NCBI RefSeq assembly: GCF_030489605.1
Contig: NZ_JAUKFY010000007.1
Location: 1-64,000 of the forward strand
Direction: 5' to 3'
DNA length: 64,000 bases
Source: Brevibacillus laterosporus
GTDB taxonomy: Bacteria > Bacillota > Bacilli > Brevibacillales > Brevibacillaceae
The position numbers and the translations under genes were made by a program. This document shows positions 1-8,188 of the stretch, piece after piece (the stretch's first letter is position 1; each line of letters opens with the position of its first letter). The notes under the pieces were generated by a model that made no database searches, was not told the DNA's origin, and saw only the letters and a program-made list of their open reading frames with translations.

Positions 1-132
1 CTCAACACTTATTTCTTCATGCTTTCCAACTCTAATTGAATCTGGAGCATCTAGGGAGATACTTTTGAATCTGGATGCTGCTTCTGCTGAACCGCCGCCG
101 CCCAGCGATACAAGAAAAATAAACAATCCCAA
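1..132 (-). CDS. N-terminus of a possible exported protein, cut by window edge
   Basis: An open frame on the minus strand runs from a TTG at 132-130 to the window edge without a stop (44 codons). It starts with a hydrophobic stretch (LGLFIFLVSLGGGG), then a signal-peptidase-like SAEA-A, then a polar region (SRFKSISLD), which reads like a secretory signal peptide plus mature start. An ATG at 139-137 is in another frame. It would enter this frame if the run of six T after it (136-131) were five T long, so a frameshift, slippage site or sequence error is possible. No good ribosome-binding site precedes the TTG. The positive charge usual in a signal peptide is also missing, so the real start is uncertain. 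Product not recognised. In B. subtilis tepA follows rnjB; this is not TepA-like. Confidence 0.35.
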   Translation of the reverse strand, partial: MGLFIFLVSLGGGGSAEAASRFKSISLDAPDSIRVGKHEEISVE

Positions 133-189
133 AAAACATCACTTTAGTACAATAAAGACTGTCAAAAAGCTGTCAAAACCTCTTTTTAA

Positions 190-234
190 CCAAAACAAAA
201 AGCCGAAAACCCTTGCTGTGCAAGGATTTCCGAC
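190..234 (-). terminator. Strong rho-independent terminator after rnjB
   Basis: On the minus strand two 15-nt arms (234-220 and 216-202) pair over a 3-nt loop ACA, with a GC-rich inner stem CCTTGC/GCAAGG and a few G-T pairs. The stem is followed directly by TTTTTGTTTT (201-192). It sits about 20 nt after the rnjB stop and closes the dpaA-to-rnjB cluster. Confidence 0.9.
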
Positions 235-255
235 TATTTAACTTCATGTCTGGAA

Positions 256-1935
256 TTACACTTCCATGATGATAGGTAAAATCATTGGTCTTCTGCGTGT
301 TTGTTCGTATAAATAACGTCCAAGTGTATCTTTTACATTATTTTTCAGCGACGACCATTCATTTACTTTTTCATCCATACATTTTTGCAGAGTTTGGGCT
401 ACGATACGATTTGCCTCTTCCATCAATTCTTCCGACTCACGCACATATACGAAGCCACGGGAGATGATATCAGGTCCAGACACGATAGTACCATGTTGTT
501 TACTGAGGGTAACGACAACAACCAGAATTCCATCTTGGGATAATAATTTGCGATCACGTAAAACGATGTTACCTACATCGCCTACGCCCAGTCCGTCAAT
601 AAGAACGTTGCCTGCATGCACTTTAGGACCGTATCTTGCCTGACCCTTTGCAATTTCCACGGTATCTCCATTATCGAGTAAGAAGATATTCTCAGATGGT
701 ACTCCCACCTGTTCAGCAAGTATTGCATGCATACGTTGCATACGATACTCCCCGTGAATCGGAATAAAGTATTTAGGTTTCATCAGGTTAAGCATTAAAC
801 GCAGCTCTTCCTGGCTTCCATGTCCAGATACGTGAACAGTACCATTTGGACCATGTCCTCCATAAATAACTTCTGCACCTGCTCGGCATAAGTGATCGAT
901 GGTGCGGGAAACGTATTTCTCGTTCCCTGGAATTGGTGTTGCTGCAATGATTACTGTGTCACCAGGCATCATGTCAATTTTCCGATGGGCGGATCGGGCA
1001 ATGCGGGTAAGCGCTGACATAGGCTCTCCCTGACTTCCTGTTGACAGAATAACTACTTGTTCTAATGGTAATTTATTACATTCATCGATATCTACAATTA
1101 CCCCTTCTGGTACATGTAAATATCCTAAATCCATACTTATGGTAATAACATTGATCATACTGCGCCCTACTAACGTTACTTTACGATTGTATTGAACAGC
1201 AGCATCAAAAATTTGTTGGATGCGATGAACGTTTGATGCAAACGTGGAAACGATAATTCGCCCCTCCGCTTTATGAAAAACTTCTTTTAACGCTTTCCCT
1301 ACTGAACTTTCAGATCCAGTAAAGCCTGGACGTTCTGCATTTGTACTGTCTGATAACAAGCAGAGTACGCCTCGTTCCCCAATTTCCGCCATTTTTCCGA
1401 GATCAGCTCTTTGATTGTTAACGGGGGTTTGATCAAACTTAAAATCTCCGGTATGGACGACATAACCTTCAGGGGTTTCTAAGCAAACGCCGACTGAATC
1501 AGGAATACTATGATTTACTCTAAAAAACGTTGCCGTTAATGTACTGCCAAGACTTACTTCTGAATCACTATTGATCAAGTGACGAGTAGTTGTATTTAGG
1601 ATACCCGCTTCCTTCAATTTCACATCAATCAGACCTAGCGTTAACTTTGTTGCATATACCGGCACATTAAGGTGACGCAATACGTAACTTAGTCCTCCAA
1701 TATGATCTTCATGTCCGTGTGTAATAATAATTCCGCGTACTTTATCACGATTTTCTTCCAAATAGGTAATATCAGGTATTACCATATCAATCCCCAGCAT
1801 TTCCTCTTCTGGGAATTTGAGACCAGCATCAATTACAACGATGTCTTCATCGGTCTCTACTACGTACATGTTCTTACCAATTTCGCCAACTCCGCCCAGG
1901 GCAAAGATAAGAACACTTTGATTCAACTTAGACAA
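256..1935 (-). CDS. rnjB: Ribonuclease J (RNase J2-position paralogue)
   Basis: A 559-aa metallo-beta-lactamase/beta-CASP ribonuclease that matures and decays mRNA and rRNA through endonuclease and 5'-3' exonuclease activity in the cytoplasmic degradosome. The zinc motif HGHEDH is intact (His73, His75, Asp77, His78). A later HVSGHGS and a C-terminal PIHGEYRM complete the MBL and beta-CASP set. The start is TTG at 1935, chosen because GGAGGT lies 7 nt upstream; no ATG fits. Position downstream of dapA matches B. subtilis rnjB (ymfA). The first metal motif is fully canonical, as in the active J1 type, so the J1/J2 assignment rests on synteny. It has its own promoter upstream and a terminator downstream, so it is a separate unit from dapA. 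Confidence 0.93.
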   Translation of the reverse strand: MSKLNQSVLIFALGGVGEIGKNMYVVETDEDIVVIDAGLKFPEEEMLGIDMVIPDITYLEENRDKVRGIIITHGHEDHIGGLSYVLRHLNVPVYATKLTLGLIDVKLKEAGILNTTTRHLINSDSEVSLGSTLTATFFRVNHSIPDSVGVCLETPEGYVVHTGDFKFDQTPVNNQRADLGKMAEIGERGVLCLLSDSTNAERPGFTGSESSVGKALKEVFHKAEGRIIVSTFASNVHRIQQIFDAAVQYNRKVTLVGRSMINVITISMDLGYLHVPEGVIVDIDECNKLPLEQVVILSTGSQGEPMSALTRIARSAHRKIDMMPGDTVIIAATPIPGNEKYVSRTIDHLCRAGAEVIYGGHGPNGTVHVSGHGSQEELRLMLNLMKPKYFIPIHGEYRMQRMHAILAEQVGVPSENIFLLDNGDTVEIAKGQARYGPKVHAGNVLIDGLGVGDVGNIVLRDRKLLSQDGILVVVVTLSKQHGTIVSGPDIISRGFVYVRESEELMEEANRIVAQTLQKCMDEKVNEWSSLKNNVKDTLGRYLYEQTRRRPMILPIIMEV

Positions 1936-2004
1936 TGAATGTACCTCCTATATTTAGTTGTCAAATTACACCTCAAATTAAACCGCCCCAAATCGCTTAT
2001 CCCT

Positions 2005-2034
2005 ATTATATCCGAATTAAAAACAGGAATACAA
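2005..2034 (-). promoter_or_regulatory. Sigma-A promoter of rnjB
   Basis: Minus-strand -35 TTGTAT (2034-2029), 18-nt spacer and a perfect -10 TATAAT (2010-2005), ending 69 nt before the TTG start of rnjB. It lies after the dapA terminator, which supports rnjB being transcribed independently. Confidence 0.65.
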
Positions 2035-2039
2035 GTAAG

Positions 2040-2262
2040 AAAAGCATATATATAAATTTATCTAAACATTAGTACGCCAGCTCTGAAAAGGGGTTGCGGG
2101 TTTTTCCCTTTGAAATCCTGCTCTCTACTATTTGTAAAGATATGGGCAAATAAGAGTCAGCTAAGTATCTTCAGTCATCTTTAGTCATCCCATCCTACAC
2201 TCCATAATCTTATAAACCAATTTGTAAACTGTAAAATTCAGACTCAAGACATATGCTTTAAA
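2040..2262. other. Intergenic stretch with no gene seen
   Basis: Part of the 440-nt gap between dapA and rnjB. It is AT-rich. I found no open frame with a plausible ribosome-binding site on either strand and no RNA family I recognise. A short tandem TCAGTCATC/TTAGTCATC near 2170-2190 is the only repetition. Confidence 0.5.
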
Positions 2263-2310
2263 CAAAAAATCGCTGAGTAGTCATTTAGATATGACATACC
2301 CAGCGATTTT
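2263..2310 (-). terminator. Terminator after dapA
   Basis: Perfect 10-bp outer stem AAAATCGCTG/CAGCGATTTT (2310-2301 with 2275-2266) with an inner 5-bp stem GTCAT/ATGAC. On the minus strand it is followed by TTTTTTG. Symmetry would let it work both ways, but only the minus strand has a gene ending here (dapA stop at 2377). Confidence 0.75.
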
Positions 2311-2376
2311 GTCAAACGCAAGTAAAATAACGAATTTCATAGGTGCCAGAATGGCTGGCTCCTAAACAGCACCAAT

Positions 2377-3240
2377 CTACAGCCATTCATCTATATAGCT
2401 GGCTTCTTCATCCGTCAACTCCACAAGCGGTAAACGAACACCGCCTACCTCAATCCCTTTCTTGTTTAGTGCAGCCTTAATCGGTGTAGGATTAGGATAT
2501 TTGAATGCTCCTTCAAAGATCGGAACTAGCTTGCGATGAAGAGCTGCTGCCCCTGAAGTATCTCCCTTGAAGAACGCATCCATCATTTCCTTCATCTCTA
2601 AACCAATCACATGGCTCGTTACGCTTACTACTCCGACTCCGCCAATAGAGAGTACTGGAATCGTTAAACCGTCATCACCGCTATATAGCTCAAAGCCTTG
2701 AGGTGCACGTTCAATGATCTGTGCCATTTGGGTCAGATTACCGGACGCTTCTTTAATACATACTACATTCGGTAGCTCAGCTAAACGTAAGGTTGTGTCC
2801 GCTGTCATGTTAATTCCTGTACGTCCAGGAACATTGTACAGCATGATCGGCAGCTCTACCGCTTCGCTAATAGCCTTAAAATGCTGGTACAACCCCTCTT
2901 GCGATGTACGGCTGTAATAAGGAGCCACCAGCATGATCGCATCTATGCCCGTTTTTGCTGCTTCTTTTGAGAAAGAAATCGTTTCTTCTGTATCATTGCA
3001 ACCTGTACCTGCGATGACTTTAACTCTGCCGTTCGCTTTTTGTACACTAAAAGCAAATAAATCAAGCTTTTCCTGATTAGAAAGAGTTGGTGATTCTCCT
3101 GTTGTACCACTTACCACGAGCGCTTCTGAGCCTGTGTCTATTAGGTAGTTGATAAGTTTTTCTGTGCGATCCCAGTCAATCTGACCCTTGTCATTAAAAG
3201 GCGTTACCATGGCAGTCACAATGCGTCCAAAAATAGCCAT
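2377..3240 (-). CDS. dapA: 4-hydroxy-tetrahydrodipicolinate synthase
   Basis: A 287-aa TIM-barrel class I aldolase. It condenses pyruvate with aspartate semialdehyde, the first step committed to diaminopimelate/lysine and also to dipicolinate of the spore core. The Schiff-base Lys163 is in CIKEASGN. Tyr135 lies in the YNVPGRTG motif and GTTGE at 45-49 is the pyruvate-carboxylate loop. Length is near the B. subtilis enzyme (about 290 aa). The ATG at 3240 is preceded by AGAGGAGAGATG. It is last in the dpaA-dpaB-asd-dapG-dapA cluster, 62 nt after dapG, and ends in a terminator. The neighbours supply both of its needs: DapG and Asd make its substrate, and DpaAB consume its product during sporulation. 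Confidence 0.96.
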   Translation of the reverse strand: MAIFGRIVTAMVTPFNDKGQIDWDRTEKLINYLIDTGSEALVVSGTTGESPTLSNQEKLDLFAFSVQKANGRVKVIAGTGCNDTEETISFSKEAAKTGIDAIMLVAPYYSRTSQEGLYQHFKAISEAVELPIMLYNVPGRTGINMTADTTLRLAELPNVVCIKEASGNLTQMAQIIERAPQGFELYSGDDGLTIPVLSIGGVGVVSVTSHVIGLEMKEMMDAFFKGDTSGAAALHRKLVPIFEGAFKYPNPTPIKAALNKKGIEVGGVRLPLVELTDEEASYIDEWL

Positions 3241-3302
3241 GTTTTCATCTCTCCTCTTTCTTCCACTTTCCTTATAGGCTCTCTAACTTCTGCTCCACAT
3301 AA

Positions 3303-4529
3303 CTATAAACGAGCATTAGACAAATCAAACTGCTGATGCAATGCCCGCACAGCCCTAGCCATGTCCTCGTCATGCACCAGCACCCAAATGGTCGTATGTG
3401 AGTCAGCAGATTGCAGAATCTGTATCTCCTCTTTCGTAAGTGCTTCTACAATATGAGCCATAACACCAGGTACTCCTGCAATGCCAGCCCCAATTACCGA
3501 CACCTTAGCACAATGAGGCATTAGTTGAGGCTCATAGCCCATGTCAGCTAAGATAGTCGCCGCCTTTTCAGCCATATGATCGTGTACCGTATAAGCGACA
3601 CCTAGTGGATTTACATTTATAAAATCAACACTGATATTATGTTGTGCCATTGCTTTAAAAACCTGAAGCTGGGTATCATATTGTCCTTCTTTAGAGAATA
3701 CCTTGATCTGTGTAATATTAGGAACATGAGCTATCCCCACTACAAGTCGATCACTAAAGGATTCATTAAAACGGCCTAACTCATGCAGACTGGTAACCAA
3801 TGTTCCCGGGTCGTCTGAAAATGTGGAGCGCACCCGTATTGGAATATTGGTTTGCATAGCAATTTCCACAGCGCGTGGGTGAATCACCTTAGCACCTAAA
3901 TGCGCCATGTTGCAAATCTCAGTATACGTGACGGTATGAAGCGACTTAGCCTCGTCTACTATGCGTGGATCGGCCGTCATAATACCATTTACATCTGTAA
4001 AGATATCAACCATGTCAGCTTTTAAGGCAACGCCAAGTGCTGTTGCTGTCGTATCGCTTCCTCCGCGGCCTAAAGTGGTCACTTGCCAGTCTTCCGTACG
4101 CCCCTGAAACCCCGGAACGATGACAACACGCCCTTGTTCAAGCTCTTGTTGAATACGATCAGGTTCAATGGTAAGGATTTGTGCGTTATTAAAATCATTA
4201 GTAGTTATGATATTAGCTTGCCCACCCGTTAAAATTGTGGACTCGATGCCTCGCTCATTAAGCATGCTGGACATGACGCAAGCGGAAATAATTTCGCCTG
4301 TATGCAATAACAGGTCGTTTTCGCGCGCTCGTAGGCTGTCCCCATTTTGACGGATCAATTGTAATAGCGTGTCAGTGGCGTAAGGATCACCCTTACGCCC
4401 CATCGCAGACACAACTACTACTAAGGAAAAGCCTTCCGCCAGTGCTTTTTCAATGTGGCCAATTGCCCGATTGCGATGATCCTCCGTTGTTAAGGATGAA
4501 CCCCCGAACTTTTGGACAAGTATTTTCAT
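3303..4529 (-). CDS. dapG: Aspartate kinase (aspartokinase I type)
   Basis: A 408-aa monofunctional aspartokinase that phosphorylates aspartate to open the lysine/DAP/methionine/threonine branch. It begins MKILVQKFGGSS, the KFGG nucleotide-binding signature. GRGGSDTTA around residues 170-180 and two C-terminal ACT domains (about 260-400) follow. An in-frame upstream GTG/ATG extension of 23 codons exists, but the ATG at 4529 is chosen because GGAGAGAGG lies just upstream and it starts 13 nt after the asd stop. B. subtilis DapG is about 404 aa and is inhibited by meso-DAP; that regulation is inferred by homology. Context in the dpa operon favours DapG over LysC. Confidence 0.94.
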   Translation of the reverse strand: MKILVQKFGGSSLTTEDHRNRAIGHIEKALAEGFSLVVVVSAMGRKGDPYATDTLLQLIRQNGDSLRARENDLLLHTGEIISACVMSSMLNERGIESTILTGGQANIITTNDFNNAQILTIEPDRIQQELEQGRVVIVPGFQGRTEDWQVTTLGRGGSDTTATALGVALKADMVDIFTDVNGIMTADPRIVDEAKSLHTVTYTEICNMAHLGAKVIHPRAVEIAMQTNIPIRVRSTFSDDPGTLVTSLHELGRFNESFSDRLVVGIAHVPNITQIKVFSKEGQYDTQLQVFKAMAQHNISVDFINVNPLGVAYTVHDHMAEKAATILADMGYEPQLMPHCAKVSVIGAGIAGVPGVMAHIVEALTKEEIQILQSADSHTTIWVLVHDEDMARAVRALHQQFDLSNARL

Positions 4530-4542
4530 GAAAACCTCTCTC

Positions 4543-5583
4543 CTAGCTGTTGGCCTTGTTAAGCTCCTCGGCAATTTGTACGGTGTTCCACGCAGCACCC
4601 TTTAATAGATTATCTGATACAACCCACATATGGATGCCTCGTGGATGCGTTAAATCTCGGCGAAGACGACCGACAAAAACTTCAAGCTTATCCGCAGAAT
4701 CGGTAGCCAATGGATATTTTTGTTCTTCAGGGGAATCGACAAGCACAATACCAGGTGCATGTGCTAGTAAAGATTTCACTTCTTCCAGTTCATAGTCATT
4801 TTTAAATTCGACATAAACGGACTCACTGTGACCTTTTACTACAGGAATACGCACACAAGTAGCTGCAACTAAAACTTGATCGTCACCCAATATTTTCTTT
4901 GTTTCGTTTACCATCTTCATCTCTTCATACGTAAATCCATTGTCTGTGAAAACATCAATTTGCGGAATCGCATTAAAAGCAATCTGATGATGAACAGGAA
5001 GCTTGGATACCGGCAGTACATTTGCTTCCGGCTCTTTCCCATCCAAAATATCTCTGGTTTGAGTCAACAGCTCATTGATTGCTTGAGCACCCGCACCAGA
5101 TACAGCTTGATAAGTAGAAACAATAATCCGATCTATTCCAAAACGGTCATAAAGAGGCTTTAATGCCGCAACCATCTGAATGGTAGAGCAGTTAGGGTTT
5201 GCAATGATTCCTTTGTGTTTGCGCGCTGCATCCATGTTAACCTCGGGCACAACCAATGGGACTTCTGGATCCATTCGATAAGCACTCGTATTGTCAATGA
5301 CAACTGCTCCGTGACGTACAGCATGCGGAGCTAATTCCTTACTGATCGCTCCTCCTGCACTGAACAGAGCAAAATCTACACCGATAAAGCTATCAGGTGT
5401 TGCCTCTTCAATTGTCACTTCCTGACCTTTAAACAGCACCTTTTTACCAGCCGATCTTTTTGAAGCCAATAGCTTCAGTTGACCGATTGGAAAATTTCGT
5501 TTCTCCAAAAGCTGAATCATTTGCTGTCCTACTGCTCCTGTCGCTCCCACGACTGCGACATTTACCTTCAGTTGGTTCTCCAT
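4543..5583 (-). CDS. asd: Aspartate-semialdehyde dehydrogenase
   Basis: A 346-aa enzyme that reduces aspartyl phosphate to aspartate semialdehyde with NADPH. The Rossmann loop GATGAVG is at residues 13-19. The catalytic Cys132 lies in NPNCSTIQ and a downstream KGHSESV carries the active-site His. The length equals the B. subtilis enzyme. The ATG at 5583 has GGAGGAG 7 nt upstream. It lies between dpaB and dapG, so the aspartate pathway is co-transcribed with dipicolinate synthase, which ties precursor supply to spore maturation. Confidence 0.96.
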   Translation of the reverse strand: MENQLKVNVAVVGATGAVGQQMIQLLEKRNFPIGQLKLLASKRSAGKKVLFKGQEVTIEEATPDSFIGVDFALFSAGGAISKELAPHAVRHGAVVIDNTSAYRMDPEVPLVVPEVNMDAARKHKGIIANPNCSTIQMVAALKPLYDRFGIDRIIVSTYQAVSGAGAQAINELLTQTRDILDGKEPEANVLPVSKLPVHHQIAFNAIPQIDVFTDNGFTYEEMKMVNETKKILGDDQVLVAATCVRIPVVKGHSESVYVEFKNDYELEEVKSLLAHAPGIVLVDSPEEQKYPLATDSADKLEVFVGRLRRDLTHPRGIHMWVVSDNLLKGAAWNTVQIAEELNKANS

Positions 5584-5615
5584 CTTTTTCTCCTCCTAAG
5601 AGCCTGTTAGCTGCA

Positions 5616-6212
5616 TCAATAATGGAATCTTTCTATAAGCAAAGGTTGCAACTGACGATGTTGAACCGCTAGCTCACACGTTTCCATGATGAGATCCATT
5701 CGTGCTACCAGCGAGTTTGGTTTTTTGTCAGGCGCATCCTGCCCAAACGGAACAAAATAAATATTTTTAGTGGCTAGAAGTTTTGCAATATTTGCCGCAT
5801 TTAACCCAAGCCCATCATTGGTTGAAATCGCCAAGACGACTGGATGTAGATTGCGCAAGGTTGCTTTTGCAGCCATTAAAACAGGGCTATCTGTGAGTGC
5901 GTTCGCCAATCGGCTCGTGGTGTTACCTGTGCATGGAGCAATCACCATAACGTCAAATAGCTTGGAAGGTCCAAGCGGTTCTGCATCAGTAATAGTAGTG
6001 ATAATCTCTTCGCCTGTAATCTGTTTTAATTGGTTCTGCCAATGGTCAGTCGTTCCAAAACGTGTATCAGTGGTCATCACAGTCTGACTCGCTATGGGCA
6101 CAACGCGTGCTCCAGCGTCTACTAAGCGGTGAATTTGCGGCATAGTTTCTTCCAAGGTACAATGGGAACCCGTTAGCCCAAACCCAACCGTTTTCCCCCT
6201 AAGATTGCTCAT
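5616..6212 (-). CDS. dpaB: Dipicolinate synthase subunit B
   Basis: A 198-aa flavoprotein-like subunit (SpoVFB) of dipicolinate synthase, which converts the DapA product to pyridine-2,6-dicarboxylate in the mother cell. That compound fills the spore core as its calcium chelate. The N-terminus GFGLTGSHCTLEE and the central VIAPCTGNTTSRLAN match the flavoprotein (UbiX/Dfp-like) fold. The ATG at 6212 overlaps the dpaA stop (ATGA), so translation is probably coupled, as expected for two subunits of one enzyme. B. subtilis SpoVFB is about 200 aa. Confidence 0.95.
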   Translation of the reverse strand: MSNLRGKTVGFGLTGSHCTLEETMPQIHRLVDAGARVVPIASQTVMTTDTRFGTTDHWQNQLKQITGEEIITTITDAEPLGPSKLFDVMVIAPCTGNTTSRLANALTDSPVLMAAKATLRNLHPVVLAISTNDGLGLNAANIAKLLATKNIYFVPFGQDAPDKKPNSLVARMDLIMETCELAVQHRQLQPLLIERFHY

Positions 6213-7108
6213 GATGCACCTCCCTGATTCTCGGCTTGCTCCGATAATAGTCGCGCTAAGGTATTGGCAATTATTTGCCCGGCTGTTTTCGGTGCAACAA
6301 TTCCAGGAAGGCTCGGGGCGAGAATCGCTTTGATTCCACGACGTTCTGCATAACGAAAATCAGTACCACCCGGCTTAGAAGCAATATCTAGGATAAATGC
6401 AGTCTGTGGCATCTGTGCTATGATGTCTGATGTAATAATCAAATGCGGGATTGTGTTAAAGATAATGTCTACCTTTGAAACATACTGCTTAAAATCATCC
6501 AGATCAAAAGCATCAATACCCATTTCATTACTACGTGCTATGTGCTCCGGACGTTTTGCCCCAACCTTAACATGTGCTCCCAATGCATGCAAAGCTCTGG
6601 CTAATGACATACCTACCCGACCTAATCCGAGAACAATCACCTCGGAGCCATGGATTGTAATATCAGTGTTTTGGATCGCCACCATCAATGCTCCTTCCAC
6701 AGTAGGAATGGAGTTGTAGATAGCCACATCATCACGGTTCAATAGCTCTTTTAGTGGGACGTTATGCAGATTTAACAGCTCTCTCAGATAAGGCTTTGCC
6801 ATCCCGGTATAGACAACGCATTTTTCTGGTAAAGCTTCAATATGCTCCTTAGATAGCTGGATGCTTTTTGTAGAAAAAATGCTTTCAATCGTTCCTTTGT
6901 CATCTGTACCGACGATAGGTAGGATCAGGGCATCAACATCCTTTAACACATCGCATGTTAATGGTTTCTTCGTTGCTCCTGTAAAGCTACTCTCCAAGTT
7001 ATCAAAGCCAATAAGAGTAACTGTGGCGTCCAGCTGGATGCATTTTTTGATGACTTCCAGCTGACGAGCATCACCGCCAATAAAAGCAACATGTTTTCCC
7101 GTCAGCAT
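6209..7108 (-). CDS. dpaA: Dipicolinate synthase subunit A
   Basis: A 299-aa subunit (SpoVFA) that provides the NAD(P)-dependent part of dipicolinate synthase. A Rossmann motif VLGLGRVGMSLA is at about 158-169 after an N-terminal DpaA_N domain (1-130). The ATG at 7108 is preceded by AAAGGGG. It is first gene of the dpaA-dpaB-asd-dapG-dapA cluster. In B. subtilis this operon is sigma-K driven. I do not see a clear sigma-K box upstream, but a sigma-A-like box is present 22-50 nt upstream. Confidence 0.95.
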   Translation of the reverse strand: MLTGKHVAFIGGDARQLEVIKKCIQLDATVTLIGFDNLESSFTGATKKPLTCDVLKDVDALILPIVGTDDKGTIESIFSTKSIQLSKEHIEALPEKCVVYTGMAKPYLRELLNLHNVPLKELLNRDDVAIYNSIPTVEGALMVAIQNTDITIHGSEVIVLGLGRVGMSLARALHALGAHVKVGAKRPEHIARSNEMGIDAFDLDDFKQYVSKVDIIFNTIPHLIITSDIIAQMPQTAFILDIASKPGGTDFRYAERRGIKAILAPSLPGIVAPKTAGQIIANTLARLLSEQAENQGGAS

Positions 7109-7129
7109 GCCGTGTTCCCCTTTCCAAAC

Positions 7130-7158
7130 ATTTTACGCAAGATAACCTGGAAACGCAA
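7130..7158 (-). promoter_or_regulatory. Possible sigma-A-like promoter of dpaA operon
   Basis: Minus strand TTGCGT (7158-7153), 17-nt spacer, TAAAAT (7135-7130), then a short leader to dpaA. The match is moderate. It would give vegetative expression of asd-dapG-dapA. A sigma-K site, expected for dpaA, was looked for in 7109-7271 and not found convincingly. Confidence 0.35.
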
Positions 7159-7271
7159 AGAATTTTTCCAAGTCCCATGGAAAATGTAAAATAGTTGACG
7201 GACCGTTTTTTGTTCACGGTCGATGTATATGTCGTGCACTGCGGTAATCTACCGTCATCCTATTCGAACAC

Positions 7272-7550
7272 CTAACGTTTCGTTACTGAAGTTTCCTGTG
7301 GGAAATGGTTTTGTGTAGGTTGTAACTGTACAATTATCATATCCGGACCAATTTGTACAATAGACCTCCAAGGAATCATCGTATCAGCTTTTTTCTTTCC
7401 TATCCCAAAAAAAGAATGATTGGAAACGACAATAGAAGCAATTTCTCCTGTTATTGGATTAATTTCCATATCGGATTGTGCTACCACTCCGCGTTTTTCT
7501 CCATAATCAACATCTACAATCTCTTTGCCGCTAAACTCGCTTAAGCGCAT
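7272..7550 (-). CDS. ymxH: YlmC/YmxH family PRC-barrel sporulation protein
   Basis: A 92-aa PRC-barrel-like protein (MRLSEFSGKEIVDVDYGEKRG start, GEIASIVV, IPWRSIVQIG) of the YlmC/YmxH family. The family is found in endospore formers and its biochemical role is not established. The ATG at 7550 has AAGGAGGAAGTAGG upstream. B. subtilis ymxH also lies between mlpA and dpaA. Here dut has been added between mlpA and ymxH, and a terminator separates dut from this gene. The C-terminal tail (QNHFPQETSVTKR) looks unstructured. Confidence 0.88.
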   Translation of the reverse strand: MRLSEFSGKEIVDVDYGEKRGVVAQSDMEINPITGEIASIVVSNHSFFGIGKKKADTMIPWRSIVQIGPDMIIVQLQPTQNHFPQETSVTKR

Positions 7551-7663
7551 CCTACTTCCTCCTTTGTTTGTCCACTCACAGCAGAATATACGAAAAAGCT
7601 GAACAGTTTATACGTAAGATTGTAGTAAAGGGTATTTTTTTCATAATCTGTATAAGATCAACA

Positions 7664-7710
7664 ATAAAAAGGCTTCTCACTAAGCCTAATATGACTTAGG
7701 AGAAGCCTTT
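7664..7710 (-). terminator. Terminator after dut
   Basis: Stem AAAGGCTTCTC/GAGAAGCCTTT (7710-7700 with 7678-7668) with inner CTAAG/CTTAG pairing and TTTTTATTG following on the minus strand. It starts 11 nt after the dut stop. Confidence 0.85.
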
Positions 7711-7720
7711 CTGCCCGCAG

Positions 7721-8173
7721 TTATTTACCTGTAGAACCGAATCCGCCTGCACCACGTTCTGTTTTTTCCAACTTGTCAACAATCTCTAACCGTGCTTGCA
7801 TCACTGGCATAAAGAGGAGCTGGGCAACCCGGTCCCCTTTTTTGACCACAAATGGTTCAGTGGTGTCCAGATTCTGCAACAGCACTTGAATCTCACCTGT
7901 ATAATCGCTGTCAATTACTCCAACAGCATTCGTTAATGATATTCCGTGTTTAAACGCGTTGCCGCTACGCGGGAACACCAGACCTACCATACCCGCGTCA
8001 GGCATTTGCACAGCAATCCCTGTAGGAATCTTGGCGCGTTCCCCAGGAGCAATCGTGATGTCCTGTTCAATACATGCTGCCAGATCAAGTCCCGCAGAGC
8101 CTGGTGTCGCATAATGCGGTAAAGGAATATCCGTTCCAATCATTGGAGACATTTTTTTTATGTTTACAAACAC
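7721..8173 (-). CDS. dut: Deoxyuridine 5'-triphosphate nucleotidohydrolase
   Basis: About 150 aa, trimeric dUTPase. It hydrolyses dUTP to dUMP and pyrophosphate, keeping uracil out of DNA and feeding thymidylate synthesis. The five family motifs are seen in order: PGSAGLDLAA, PRSGNAFKHG, NAVGVIDSDYTGEI, the RVAQL region and a C-terminal RGAGGFGSTG arm. The frame is open to a GTG at 8182, but that codon abuts the AAGAGG ribosome-binding site. The GTG at 8173, 8 nt from it, is the better start. It follows mlpA after 15 nt and is closed by a terminator. B. subtilis lacks a dut gene at this locus. Confidence 0.93.
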   Translation of the reverse strand: MFVNIKKMSPMIGTDIPLPHYATPGSAGLDLAACIEQDITIAPGERAKIPTGIAVQMPDAGMVGLVFPRSGNAFKHGISLTNAVGVIDSDYTGEIQVLLQNLDTTEPFVVKKGDRVAQLLFMPVMQARLEIVDKLEKTERGAGGFGSTGK

Positions 8174-8188
8174 AAAAGACACCTCTTT

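Noticed and set aside
2168-2192. Short tandem TCAGTCATC/TTAGTCATC as a repeat element or operator
   Set aside because: Only two imperfect copies, no link to a promoter, and expected by chance in AT-rich spacer.
4530-4598. Upstream extension of dapG overlapping asd
   Set aside because: The ATG at 4529 has a good ribosome-binding site and gives the normal N-terminus KILVQKFGG; the extension has no site and no family similarity.
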